A stretch of DNA of 64,000 nt, taken from positions 1-64,000 of the forward strand of contig NZ_JADEWG010000004.1 of NCBI RefSeq assembly GCF_015207735.1, in the 5' to 3' direction. Below the pieces are notes generated by a model that ran no database searches, was not told the DNA's origin, and was given only the letters and a program-made list of their open reading frames with translations. Source of the DNA: [Phormidium] sp. LEGE 05292 (GTDB lineage Bacteria; Cyanobacteriota; Cyanobacteriia; Cyanobacteriales; Aerosakkonemataceae). The translations under genes and the position numbers were made by a program. Shown here piece after piece: positions 8,120-17,293 of this stretch. How positions within the stretch are numbered: position 1 is the stretch's first letter; each line of letters starts with the position of its first letter.

Positions 8120-9295
8120 CTAAGTCGAGAAATCCAGTTTTTTGAATTTAGTTTCGTCTTCTATTGTTACAGGGGAGAGGAGTGTTGTGTACACTTTTAA
8201 AGTGTCATCACTAATTTTCTTCCAGTTATAGTGAGATTGGACGTATTGCTGGGAATTTTTAGCCATCACTGCCATTTCTTTTGGATGATTAATTGCCCAA
8301 TTTAGGGTACGAATACAGGAGTGTAAATTTTCCACTTGGAACGCTAAACCCCTTTGCTCAGATATAAGTTGCTGATGGACAGGAATATTACTGGCAACTA
8401 CCGGGATTCCTTCTTGCATTGCTTCCAACATAGCTAGCGGTAGTCCTTCTAATTTGGAAGGAAGCACAAATAAACCAGCACCTCGAATAATTTCTGCTAA
8501 AAGAGAGCCTTTTAGTTGACCAGCAAATATGATGTCTTTGTTATTTGCTGCCATGTTGACTATTTTCCTAGAGTACTCAGCAGTATCACTTGTGCCACCA
8601 ACAAGAGCTAATTTCCATCCTTTTGGCTGGAGTTTTTGGAAAGCTTGAATTAGCAAATCGGGGCATTTTTCTGGTACAAGTCTGCCTAAGAACAAAATGT
8701 ACTTTTGTTGTGTTAAACTAAGGGAGGTGCCAAAAGCAAATTCGGGGTCTGACTGAGCCAAAGAAGAAGCAGCGTTAGGAATATAAATGGTATCTCTGTT
8801 ATAGACTTTTTTGAAATAGGAACGCAGGTCTTCGGAAACAACTATTATTTGATCGGCAAAGCGTACTGCTGCTCGCTCACCGTATTGAATTAATCTTCCA
8901 GAATGTTTGCTCCATTTGGCACGCTGCCAGTCTAAGCCATGACAAGTGACCACAATTTTCGCTGAAGTAGTTAGTTTTGGTAGCCAGCAAAAAAGGGATG
9001 GCCCTAAAGCATGGAAATGAACTATATCATATTGCTTTATACTGGAGGCGATCGCACCAAGTGCAGAACTGAGCAACGCATCCATCCCTCCTGTATACAA
9101 GCAAGGTAAAGAGACAACCTTTACTCCCTTATGCTCATAACTTTCCAGTGAAGTAGATTCAGTATAGGAAGAACGGGCAAACAAATCTACTGAATGACCT
9201 TCTTTCACCAAAAGCGGATAAATTTCTTCACAATGATGCTCAATACCGCCTTGTTTAGCGGGTAAGCCTTTGGCACCAACTACAGCTATTTTCAT
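8120..9295 (-). CDS. glycosyltransferase family 4
   Basis: This 391-residue GT-B fold transferase has a glycine-rich N-terminal motif (VGAKGLPAKQGGIEHHCEEI), the donor-site motif FLGRLVPEKCPDLLIQAF and the E-x7-E element in PSKLEGLPLAMLEAMQEG. Such enzymes move a sugar from an activated nucleotide to a growing glycan on the cytoplasmic side of the membrane; donor and acceptor cannot be read from sequence. The start at ATG 9295 overlaps the TGA stop of the upstream gene (ATGA), showing translational coupling. A longer form reaching to 9358 would run 67 bases into the upstream gene and is less likely. It is the last gene of a two-gene unit at the edge of the exopolysaccharide locus. Confidence 0.88.
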   Translation of the reverse strand: MKIAVVGAKGLPAKQGGIEHHCEEIYPLLVKEGHSVDLFARSSYTESTSLESYEHKGVKVVSLPCLYTGGMDALLSSALGAIASSIKQYDIVHFHALGPSLFCWLPKLTTSAKIVVTCHGLDWQRAKWSKHSGRLIQYGERAAVRFADQIIVVSEDLRSYFKKVYNRDTIYIPNAASSLAQSDPEFAFGTSLSLTQQKYILFLGRLVPEKCPDLLIQAFQKLQPKGWKLALVGGTSDTAEYSRKIVNMAANNKDIIFAGQLKGSLLAEIIRGAGLFVLPSKLEGLPLAMLEAMQEGIPVVASNIPVHQQLISEQRGLAFQVENLHSCIRTLNWAINHPKEMAVMAKNSQQYVQSHYNWKKISDDTLKVYTTLLSPVTIEDETKFKKLDFST

Positions 9296-10539
9296 GGCGA
9301 AACCCCTGTTAGACTTTTGTGATGTTGATTTGTTGACAAAGAAGTTCGCTGTTGCCAACGGCGTAGCATATTTTGGTAGATGTCACCCACTACAGTCTGA
9401 GCACTATAAGGTGCGGCAGCTTGAACACAAGCTTCGATCGGATAATCGCTTGGATTGTACAGTATCCTACGCAGAGCATCTGCAATTGCCACAGGTGTGC
9501 GTTCTTCGCAAATTACTCCACTGTTAGGAGAAAGTAAGTTAGGAGTTTCACCGCATCGGGTTGTGACGATCGGTGTCCCGCAGGCAAGTGCTTCCAGAAC
9601 TACTAAGGGTAAACCTTCGTAAGCACTGGTTAAGATAAAAGCACTGGAAAGCCTTTGCAATTTTGCCAGTTCAGTTTGGTTAATTGCTCCTAACATTGTA
9701 ACCTGCTGTTGCAGTTTTAGGCGATCGATCTCTGAGGATACTTGAGCTCGTAAATCTCCATCACCTGCTATGAGCAAATGAATATTTGGATCGTTTATTT
9801 CAGCAATAGATTGCACCAATAAAATAGGCTGCTTCTGAGAATGTAGACGGCCAGCAAAAAGCACAAATTTTGTCTCTTCTGCTTTACCCATTTGCTGTGC
9901 TAAAATTCGTCTTTCCCGATCTTTTTCATCCCAGTTTAATGGATAACAGATTTCGTTGTCTACTGTATTTTTTATGTATTTCACTCTATCTGCTATTTTG
10001 GGATAAAGTTCTTGATATAATTTGGTAGATTCTGTGTTGCAAGAGAGAATTTCAGAGAATTGATTAACTAACAGGCGTTCGATCGCAAAATAGGCTTTTG
10101 GTAGATATCGCCACGCGATCGCATCTTTCCCACCCTGAGAACTCATTTGTTTGTGAATATCATTGTGAACAAATAGAGTTTTTTCTCCCGACCAATTCAC
10201 AGCTGCTACTGTCGGCTCCAATCTATGAAAGTGCATAAAGTCAGAAGCCAACTGACGACCAAAAAGAGCAGCCGTATATTTAATTGTAGTTGGTACCAGC
10301 TTTCTCACATCATCATTTTCTAAATAAAGTACAGGCATAAACTTAATTAATTTACCTGCGAACTCAGCCTCTTGCCATGCACCTAAAGGCTGATGCTGCT
10401 CGCTTGTTGTCCCGACCAGCCTGACTTCAAATTCATCAGGAGCATACTTAACAAAATTTTTAATAACAGTCTGTATTCCCCCGATGCTACTGTGCCAAGG
10501 GTTGAACTGATAAAAAATAGTTAAAATTGGTTTACTCAT
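9292..10539 (-). CDS. glycosyltransferase family 4
   Basis: A second 415-residue GT-B glycosyltransferase, upstream of and overlapping the first by four bases. Seen motifs are FNPWHSSIGGIQTVIKNF at the N-terminus, LFAGRLHSQKQPILLVQSI in the nucleotide-sugar domain, and SAYEGLPLVVLEALACGTP with the family's E-x7-E pair. It starts at ATG 10537-10539. The two genes probably act in sequence on the same exopolysaccharide repeat unit (inference from coupling). No signal peptide or membrane segment is seen, as expected for a cytoplasmic enzyme working at the membrane face. Confidence 0.88.
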   Translation of the reverse strand: MSKPILTIFYQFNPWHSSIGGIQTVIKNFVKYAPDEFEVRLVGTTSEQHQPLGAWQEAEFAGKLIKFMPVLYLENDDVRKLVPTTIKYTAALFGRQLASDFMHFHRLEPTVAAVNWSGEKTLFVHNDIHKQMSSQGGKDAIAWRYLPKAYFAIERLLVNQFSEILSCNTESTKLYQELYPKIADRVKYIKNTVDNEICYPLNWDEKDRERRILAQQMGKAEETKFVLFAGRLHSQKQPILLVQSIAEINDPNIHLLIAGDGDLRAQVSSEIDRLKLQQQVTMLGAINQTELAKLQRLSSAFILTSAYEGLPLVVLEALACGTPIVTTRCGETPNLLSPNSGVICEERTPVAIADALRRILYNPSDYPIEACVQAAAPYSAQTVVGDIYQNMLRRWQQRTSLSTNQHHKSLTGVSP

Positions 10540-11175
10540 GATTAATAAAATCTCTAAAATAACTTCTCATTTATATTTTCTCAAATAACTCTATCTGCTT
10601 GTCATCGCCATTTCTACTGATCTTCGTAAGTACCTACCCAACTTTGTTTCTGCAAATCTTTAGCTGGTGATTTTAATTTGTCCGCCAGGTTAAATTGTTT
10701 TTTTATTTATCATCGTAGTATAAAGTTTTTAAGAAATATTCTTTGAAGTTATAAATTTAAGTTACTACCCGAAAAAATAAATGTAATGCCACATTACTCA
10801 GTAGTCTTACTTAAAGAAAACAGTTTGACATCAGTAAAATCTTAGGCTTAAGCGGAATAGTATGCTTAAGTACAACGCGATCGCTGTTGACAAGGTTAAA
10901 TCGAATCTATTAGCATAGTTATCAAAGAAATTTACCAAAATACCCAGAGTAGCCGTGAAATCATCTATACAAAGACTGACTTCTTTGCCAGTAATGCTAA
11001 TTTTTACCTCTGCTGGCTTGATAGTTCTGGCAGCTTCCGTAATTCTCATGACAGTAGAATCACTGATCTCACCCTTATTGTCACCAATACCATCTTCAAA
11101 AACTGAAACTAGGAAAAAAAGATTGGCTCAAGCTCAACTAGCCTCCAAAGAGACACAATTCTGTTCGAGAATTTT
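10540..11175. other. 636-bp AT-rich intergenic region without a convincing gene
   Basis: The region separates a glycosyltransferase pair from the GH74-like gene. It holds a 72-codon minus-strand frame (10831-11049) that reads as plausible protein (start M-R-I-T-E-A-A-R-T-I-K) and stays open for 26 codons upstream without another start codon. It could be the remnant of a longer gene, but no family was recognised. The frame ends near an inverted CTTAAGC/GCTTAAG pair (about 10847-10870). The promoter for the 10539 gene should lie at about 10540-10700. Confidence 0.4.
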
Positions 11176-13431
11176 TTAGAACGGAATTCCGTAAAAAATT
11201 CCTCGACCGTTTGTCCCTATAAAGACTAATCCAAATTGCTGCCAACTCGCTTCCATTGTATTTGGTTCATTACCGATCGGATTTTCTGGCGAACCAATGC
11301 TGACCCAAGTTTGTCCTCGATCCAAAGAACGGAAAATGCCATCTCCGATGCCCGTAACCTTTCCGTATAAATAAAGGGCAGGAGTAGTGCTGCCTTGGGG
11401 TGCTTTACCAAAAGCAAATAAAGAAGCTCTTTCTACAGAAGGTAATTTTGTAAAGGTAGTACCGCCATCTGTAGAACGGAACAAACCGTTTTTATCTAAA
11501 CTAACCCACACTTCGTTTTTAAAACCGGGAACTGTTTTAATTGCATAACTATTCCACTGACTGTGGGGAAGAGATGAGTTAACCAAAGTGAACGATGAAC
11601 CCCCATCAGTAGTGCGGTAAGTTTTGCCTTCCCTGTAATAGTAAAAGGTATTGCCATCTACTTTGTCTGCGGCTAAAGGGTGATTCCAAAACCAAGGCCC
11701 TCCGGGACCATCGGGTAGTCCCGAAACTTTACTCCAAGATGCGCCGCCATCTGTTGTGCGTAGAGGTTGGGCTTTGCTGGTGATAATTATAAAGAGATTG
11801 GGATTTGTTGCAGAAACAGCTACCCGCAAAGGCATTGTGTTTGCTGGGAATGAGGGAAAAGTTTTCCAGGTTCTACCGCCATCGGTGGAAGTTGCGCCTG
11901 TGTAAGTGGAGTTCCATCTGGCACCACCGACGCGGACTACCCGTTGGGGATTGTTTTGTGAGTAAGCTAAACCCAAGGTATCGCGCCATTCGGGTGTGCC
12001 ATGAAATCTTTCTGAGGGATAGTTGTTTAGTCCTTTGTCGTGATAAAAACCGACGACATCAGCTAGCGCACTTAATAAAACGGGGCCTTTTGCAGGTGCA
12101 GCTAAAGCAAAAGAAACTACTTCTTCGTGTCCTTGTTCGTAGTTTGTCCAGACAACTGGATTGGTGTTGATGTTGTTGGTTTGCCAAATGCCAAATCCAT
12201 CTGTTAGCCAAACTTTTCCGGGAAGATGGGGGTCAAATTCGATCGCAGATGTCCAAATAGAAAACATCGGATGGGTCGGATCGTACCACCAAGGAACTGT
12301 CTGTTGTAGCGATGCTTTTTTTTCTGTCCAACTTTTCCCTCCATCAGAACTTTGATAAATTTTGGTTTTGACTGATTGACCGCTAGCTACGATGATTTCA
12401 TTGGGATTTTTCGGGTTAATAGCTAAAGCATTAAAGAATGTTTCTTTGCCAGAAGGAGTAATATTAGTCCAAACTCCGTTACCATACTTGCTAACTCCAG
12501 ACTTGGCAGTAACGTAGAGAATGCCGTTATTATTAATTGCCATTCGTTGCGGCTGATTTGGACTGCCTTCAATTTTGCTCCAAGTTACACCTGTATCAGT
12601 AGATTGATAAATCCCATCTCCAAAGACATTAGCGTAGATTAAACCTGGCTTTTGCTTGTCAAACAGAATACCTAAAACGCCTATTTTGGGGGTAAGTTTT
12701 GCGGACAAGGAAGTAACTCTAGCCCATGTTTTACCTGCGTCTTGAGATTTCCATAAACCATCATGTCGGGAACCAAAAAAGATGATGTTAGAGTTATGGG
12801 GATTGACTGCTAATCTCATTCCTGCCCAACGATAATCGTCGTTACTATCCATTCCTAAATCTAAGTTTAACTTTTGCCAAGTTTGACCGCGATCGCTAGA
12901 TTTAAAAACAGATCCTTTAGGTTGCCAAGCTGAGTATTTTCCGGCTGCTATATAAACAATATTTGGGTTATTTGGATCGAAAGCTAGTGCTTCTCCACCA
13001 TAGTAAGTTTGTTGCGCTTGGGTAAAGCTATCAGTTAAAGGAATCCAACTTTTATTAGCTGCATTCCAGCGATAAAATCCACCTATGTCAGTTCTAATAT
13101 AAACCAGATCTTTTTGTTTTGGATGGATATAAATACCTGTAACAAAGCTACCTCCTCCTATGGATACGTTAGCCCAGCGATATCCATTTTCGCCAACGCT
13201 AGAGGGCATTGCACTAACAGGTGTAATAGGTATAATGGTTTCACTTGGTTGGCTATCATTGCCGCAGCCAGCTAAAATCCCTATGAAACCAAGGGTTACA
13301 GTCCAAGAGATTATACTGTTTTGCTTTAAATTTATGATGGCTGATGGGCTGGGGGATGTAGCGACAGGAGGAAGTAGAGTTTGATTTATAGTGACATTTT
13401 TCAAAATTTGAATTAGTTTAGGTATGCTCAT
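11176..13431 (-). CDS. GH74-like (xyloglucanase-type) beta-propeller glycosidase, predicted lipoprotein
   Basis: This 751-residue protein has a hydrophobic segment ending in a lipobox (IGILAGC, Cys56), so it is probably lipid-anchored outside the cytoplasm. The rest consists of Asp-box/BNR repeats (S-x-D-x-G-x-T-W: SSDRGQTW, SQDAGKTW, STDTGVTW, SSDGGKSW, STDGGRTW and more) forming tandem seven-bladed propellers. RTDIGGFYRW (Asp115) and WLTDGFGIW (Asp411) match the two catalytic aspartate regions of GH74 endo-xyloglucanases. GH74 enzymes cut beta-1,4-glucan backbones such as xyloglucan. Inside an exopolysaccharide locus it could trim or release the strain's own polymer (inference). A non-catalytic sortilin-like role is possible. 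The N-region before the hydrophobic core is unusually long (~40 residues). Confidence 0.8.
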   Translation of the reverse strand: MSIPKLIQILKNVTINQTLLPPVATSPSPSAIINLKQNSIISWTVTLGFIGILAGCGNDSQPSETIIPITPVSAMPSSVGENGYRWANVSIGGGSFVTGIYIHPKQKDLVYIRTDIGGFYRWNAANKSWIPLTDSFTQAQQTYYGGEALAFDPNNPNIVYIAAGKYSAWQPKGSVFKSSDRGQTWQKLNLDLGMDSNDDYRWAGMRLAVNPHNSNIIFFGSRHDGLWKSQDAGKTWARVTSLSAKLTPKIGVLGILFDKQKPGLIYANVFGDGIYQSTDTGVTWSKIEGSPNQPQRMAINNNGILYVTAKSGVSKYGNGVWTNITPSGKETFFNALAINPKNPNEIIVASGQSVKTKIYQSSDGGKSWTEKKASLQQTVPWWYDPTHPMFSIWTSAIEFDPHLPGKVWLTDGFGIWQTNNINTNPVVWTNYEQGHEEVVSFALAAPAKGPVLLSALADVVGFYHDKGLNNYPSERFHGTPEWRDTLGLAYSQNNPQRVVRVGGARWNSTYTGATSTDGGRTWKTFPSFPANTMPLRVAVSATNPNLFIIITSKAQPLRTTDGGASWSKVSGLPDGPGGPWFWNHPLAADKVDGNTFYYYREGKTYRTTDGGSSFTLVNSSLPHSQWNSYAIKTVPGFKNEVWVSLDKNGLFRSTDGGTTFTKLPSVERASLFAFGKAPQGSTTPALYLYGKVTGIGDGIFRSLDRGQTWVSIGSPENPIGNEPNTMEASWQQFGLVFIGTNGRGIFYGIPF

Positions 13432-13785
13432 AATTTCCCAAAAATTATTGTGATTGAAAGCTTAGACGCTTTAAGGGAAGGATGATGGGGGATAAAACTA
13501 TCCTAATTATCTCTATTGTTCAAGCAATGGTCTTCAGTATTTCCGGTGAATAAAAGATTAAATTTTAGGCAAGTTTCCGTAATTTCACTCATAATACTTT
13601 ATCTACAACCCTCTTAAAATTGATATGGTAATCCAGCGTCAAAATTGACGAATTAGATTGGAGTAAAACAAAAGTAAGTAATGGTGCATCTGGCTAGGTG
13701 AGGAAATCAAAATTTCTTTGCTTAGTGGTTCAAATTTTAATGGAACTTAAGTAAAAGCCAAAAAAACTTTTTAAAATTGGAGCTT
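13432..13785. other. divergent intergenic region between the GH74-like gene and the flippase gene
   Basis: About 350 AT-rich bases that must contain the two divergent promoters. No repeat, RNA gene or clear -10/-35 pair was recognised. GGAG at 13779-13782 precedes the flippase ATG. Confidence 0.45.
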
Positions 13786-15114
13786 ATGCTAAATAAATTG
13801 ACTTCTGTAACGCAAAACATTAGCCCAGAATTACGCAAGATTATTGGTAATATAGGGTGGCTATTTGGCGATCGCATTCTCCGCATGGGTGCAGGACTAA
13901 TTGTAGGTGCTTGGGTAGCCCGTTATTTACAACCGCAACAATTTGGTCTGTTTAACTATGCGGGTGCTTATGTAGCGCTGTTTACCATTATTTCTAGTTT
14001 GGGATTGGATCAAATAGTTGTGCGAGATATTGTTCGCGACCCCGATTGTAAAGACGAAACAATGGGTACAGCTTTAGCATTAAGAATTTTTGGTGGAATA
14101 GCTACAGTTGCGATTACAACTGTAACTGTTTTTGCTTTTAACCGCGATAGTTATTTAACTACTGTTTTGGCAGCTGTTATGGCAGTTGCGACCATTTTTA
14201 ATGCCTTTAATACTATTGAATTGTGGTTTCAGGCACAAGTTAAATCAAAATATACAGTTATTGCTAAAAATACAGCTTTTTTTCTAGCAACTTTGTTGAG
14301 AGTTGTTTTAATTCAAATCCAAGCACCCTTGATGGCTTTTGCTTGGGCGGTTGTGGCGGAAAGTCTCTTGGGTGCTATAGGTTTGACGATCGCTTATAAA
14401 GCAAAAGGACAAACCTTTTTAGAATGGCGTGTAAGTTGGCAACGTGCTAAAGTTTTACTGAAGGAAAGTTGGTCATTAATACTTTCTGGTTTCGCGATTA
14501 TGGTTTATGTTCGGATTGACCAAATTATGCTAGGTCAATTACTTAACGAAAAGGCTGTTGGTTTGTACTCAGTAGCAGCGAAAATTTCCGAACTTTGGTA
14601 TTTTATTGCTAGTGCAATTGTCAGTTCTGTAACTCCTTCAATTGTCAAAGCTAGGGAAGAAAGTCAGACACTTTATTATAAGAAACTACAAAAGCTTTTT
14701 AATATGATGGCAGTGATTACTTTCGGACTAGCAATTGTCATGGTAGGTTTGTCGAAACCGCTGATTGTTTTGTTATACGGTCAGGAATATGAACCAGCTA
14801 GTACAATGTTATCTATCTACATTTGGTCAGCAGTATTTGGATTTTTTGGCTGGGCTAAAAGTATTTGGATTATTGCAGAAGGTTATACTACATTTGCTTT
14901 AATTACTACTTGTTGCGGTGCCGCAATGAATATTGGATTAAATTTTTGGCTGATTCCAGCTTATGGCGGAAATGGTGCAGCGATCGCTACGGTTATTTCC
15001 TACGCCTTTACCGATTATGTTCTCTGTTTTGTTTATCCCCCAGCACGTCAGCTTGGTTGGATTATGACTAGGGCATTAACTTTCAACTATTTCAATTTCA
15101 AAAATTTGTGGTAG
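13786..15114 (+). CDS. Wzx-type oligosaccharide flippase (MATE/MOP superfamily)
   Basis: This 442-residue protein consists almost entirely of hydrophobic helices (about 12-14). It begins with the typical N-terminal pattern GNIGWLFGDRILRMGAGLIVGAWVARYL and has F-G-L-F-N-Y-A shortly after, as in the polysaccharide-biosynthesis (RfbX/Wzx) family. Wzx carries lipid-linked repeat units across the inner membrane for Wzy polymerisation. The ATG at 13786 was used because GGAG precedes it; an in-frame TTG three codons upstream is less likely. It heads a plus-strand run of three genes (flippase and two glycosyltransferases), and the matching Wzy and Wzc-like genes lie 5-10 kb downstream. Confidence 0.9.
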   Translation: MLNKLTSVTQNISPELRKIIGNIGWLFGDRILRMGAGLIVGAWVARYLQPQQFGLFNYAGAYVALFTIISSLGLDQIVVRDIVRDPDCKDETMGTALALRIFGGIATVAITTVTVFAFNRDSYLTTVLAAVMAVATIFNAFNTIELWFQAQVKSKYTVIAKNTAFFLATLLRVVLIQIQAPLMAFAWAVVAESLLGAIGLTIAYKAKGQTFLEWRVSWQRAKVLLKESWSLILSGFAIMVYVRIDQIMLGQLLNEKAVGLYSVAAKISELWYFIASAIVSSVTPSIVKAREESQTLYYKKLQKLFNMMAVITFGLAIVMVGLSKPLIVLLYGQEYEPASTMLSIYIWSAVFGFFGWAKSIWIIAEGYTTFALITTCCGAAMNIGLNFWLIPAYGGNGAAIATVISYAFTDYVLCFVYPPARQLGWIMTRALTFNYFNFKNLW

Positions 15115-15189
15115 TCCGATGAATTAATATTATAAACAGAGTATCACTCAACATTTTGAAAACAGCTTTGAATTCAGAGAAGTGTTTTT

Positions 15190-16158
15190 ATGGAAGATTT
15201 CGGAATTATCATAGCCTGCTGCGACCAAGATTATCACTATGCTAAAGGTTGTTGCGGTAGTATCAGACATTTTTTAGGCGATGTGCCAATTTGCCTGATT
15301 ATTGACGGTGAATTTTCAGCTAAAGAATTGGAAAAAGCTTATGGTGTAAAAGTTATTAATCATTTAAATGTTAAAAACAAAGTTCTCCGCGAGAGAAGTT
15401 TTGGTTGGGGATTAACTAAAATGGTTGCCTTTTGGGAAAGTCCCTGGAGTAATTTCCTGTTCCTTGATGCGGACACTATTGTTTGGGGAAATATGCTCAA
15501 ATATGCGAATTTTAAAGACTTTGATGTGATTGTCGATCGCCCCCTTTACAAAGATTCCTTTGAAGAGTTTTCCAAGTTTTTCTTTAAACCTCAACAAGTA
15601 GAGAAATATTTTCCCGAATTTCACTGGCAAAAGCATCTTGGTGAATACTTTTGCACAGGAACGTTCTTTGCCAAACGAGATATTATTAATTTGGATGAAT
15701 ACATTAATATGTTGGATTTAGTTGAGGAAAATCCTAATATATTTTGGCCTGGTGAGCAAGGTTTTTTGAATTTAATGATCTTCCGTGACTTCGACGCAGG
15801 AAAACTAAAATTGGGACAATCAAGTTACCAAGTGATTGTGCCGAAATTTCAAATGGATGAATTAAGAAATCGCTTTCCCGTTGATAAAACAAGCCCAGTA
15901 GTTCAAGGAGATGATGCTTGTGTAATTCATTGGGCTGGGCCAAAACCAACCTTGTACAATTCGCAAGTTTACTCAGAACCAATGAATTTTTGCCGTCGCA
16001 AGTGTATGCAGGAAGTACAAGGTTTAACTGGATTGCCCGCAGAAGCTTTGTTAAAATTAGAAGATATAGAAAGAGACCTAAATATTTACCAGAAAAAGTT
16101 GGTTCGCAAAGTTAGGAAAGCGATGAAACTTTCGATAAAAACCGGAGTAAATTATTAA
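15190..16158 (+). CDS. GT8-like glycosyltransferase
   Basis: This 322-residue protein has a GT-A style layout. The N-terminal strand DFGIIIACCDQDYHYAKGC leads to W-S-N-F-L-F-L-D-A-D-T, whose D-A-D is the metal/nucleotide-sugar-binding DxD motif, at about residues 93-98. A later WPGEQGFLNLMIF segment and a C-terminal CVIHWAGPKP resemble the conserved His region that binds the metal in glycogenin-like (GT8) enzymes. Donor and acceptor are unknown. It lies 75 bases after the flippase and 15 bases before the next transferase, probably in one transcript. Confidence 0.75.
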   Translation: MEDFGIIIACCDQDYHYAKGCCGSIRHFLGDVPICLIIDGEFSAKELEKAYGVKVINHLNVKNKVLRERSFGWGLTKMVAFWESPWSNFLFLDADTIVWGNMLKYANFKDFDVIVDRPLYKDSFEEFSKFFFKPQQVEKYFPEFHWQKHLGEYFCTGTFFAKRDIINLDEYINMLDLVEENPNIFWPGEQGFLNLMIFRDFDAGKLKLGQSSYQVIVPKFQMDELRNRFPVDKTSPVVQGDDACVIHWAGPKPTLYNSQVYSEPMNFCRRKCMQEVQGLTGLPAEALLKLEDIERDLNIYQKKLVRKVRKAMKLSIKTGVNY

Positions 16159-16173
16159 ATTCAAGGAAATACT

Positions 16174-17235
16174 ATGTCTTCCCAAAATCCTCGTGCTAGT
16201 GCCATCATGCCTGTTTATAACAGAGAAGAATACTTAAAAGAAACGATCGACAGCGTATTAAACCAAACCTTTTCAGATTTTGAGTTTATTATTATCGATG
16301 ATGGTTCAAGCGATCGCAGTGTGGAAATTATTAAATCCTACAAAGATCCCAGAATTAAATTATTCTTAAATGACAAGAATAGTGGTACTAGTTACAGTCG
16401 GAATCGGGGAATCGATCTGGCTTGCGGCGACTATATGATTACCATAGACTCCGACGACATTAATTTACCGGAAAGATTTGCCAAACAAATTGCTTACATG
16501 GATTCTCATCCTGAAGTTGGTATTTGTGGTAGTTGGGTAAAAACAATTGGCGAAGTTGCAGGAGAATTGTGGCGATGCGCTGTACAACCGGATATTGTTC
16601 ACTGTCGGACTTTATTTGAAGCAGTTTTATGTCACCCCTCAACGATTATTCGCCGGAAATATTTAAACGAGTATTCCTTGAGATATTCAGTTGAACTGAA
16701 ACGTGCCCAAGATTGGGATTTATACTGTAGAGGTGCTAGACATTTTCAAGTTGCAAATATCCCGGAAGTTCTCGTTTACTACAGATGGCGCAAGTATGGC
16801 AAAAACTTGTCCGATGAAGAACTAATGTCACAAAAATATTACTATTTCTACGAGATAGATAAAAGAAACTTCCAAGCTTTGAATTTACAGCCAACTGAAC
16901 AAGAAATGCTAGTTCATCGCCGCTTAGGAAATTTGGAACTAAAAAAAGATCGAGATTTCGTTCTAGAAGCTAACAAATGGTTAGATAAACTTTTGTCCGC
17001 AAATAAAATTGCTAAAGTATATCCTCAACCAACTTTTCTTCGGGTTTTAGCAGGTTACTGGTGGGAAGTATGCAGTTATGCGTCTGATTCTCCTCTACAA
17101 GCTGTCAGTCAATTCTTTAATAGTCCCTATTTGAATATTAAAAGTCTATCTGCCACTAGTAAAGCTAAACTCTTGGGTAAATCGTTGGTTAAAAAAAGCT
17201 ATTTTAGCTTAAAAAACGCTTTAAAACGTTCCTAA
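16174..17235 (+). CDS. glycosyltransferase family 2
   Basis: This 353-residue GT-A enzyme has the classic start SAIMPVYNREEYLKETIDSV, the nucleotide-binding IIDDGSSDRS, and T-I-D-S-D-D as its DxD metal site (about residues 90-96). A downstream QDWDLYCRGAR (ED/QDW-type catalytic region) fits inverting GT2 enzymes. The C-terminal ~100 residues are less conserved and probably helical. It follows the GT8-like gene after 15 bases with AAGGAAA before its ATG, so the flippase and two transferases form one operon. A hairpin at 17256-17280 closes the unit. Confidence 0.9.
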   Translation: MSSQNPRASAIMPVYNREEYLKETIDSVLNQTFSDFEFIIIDDGSSDRSVEIIKSYKDPRIKLFLNDKNSGTSYSRNRGIDLACGDYMITIDSDDINLPERFAKQIAYMDSHPEVGICGSWVKTIGEVAGELWRCAVQPDIVHCRTLFEAVLCHPSTIIRRKYLNEYSLRYSVELKRAQDWDLYCRGARHFQVANIPEVLVYYRWRKYGKNLSDEELMSQKYYYFYEIDKRNFQALNLQPTEQEMLVHRRLGNLELKKDRDFVLEANKWLDKLLSANKIAKVYPQPTFLRVLAGYWWEVCSYASDSPLQAVSQFFNSPYLNIKSLSATSKAKLLGKSLVKKSYFSLKNALKRS

Positions 17236-17255
17236 GCTAAAGCAAAAAGCGAGAC

Positions 17256-17280
17256 CCCCGACTTCTTCAAGAAATCGGGG
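17256..17280. terminator. hairpin of the CCCCGACTTCTT repeat family
   Basis: CCCCGACTTCTT and AAGAAATCGGGG form a stem between two converging transcripts (GT2 on plus, GT2-like on minus). It probably serves as terminator for both. It is one of five related hairpins in the window. Confidence 0.65.
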
Positions 17281-17293
17281 ATATTTATGTTAG

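Noticed and set aside
10831-11049. 72-codon minus-strand frame with a protein-like composition
   Set aside because: No ribosome site, no recognised family, and the frame stays open upstream without a start codon. It is mentioned only as a possible remnant in the intergenic entry.
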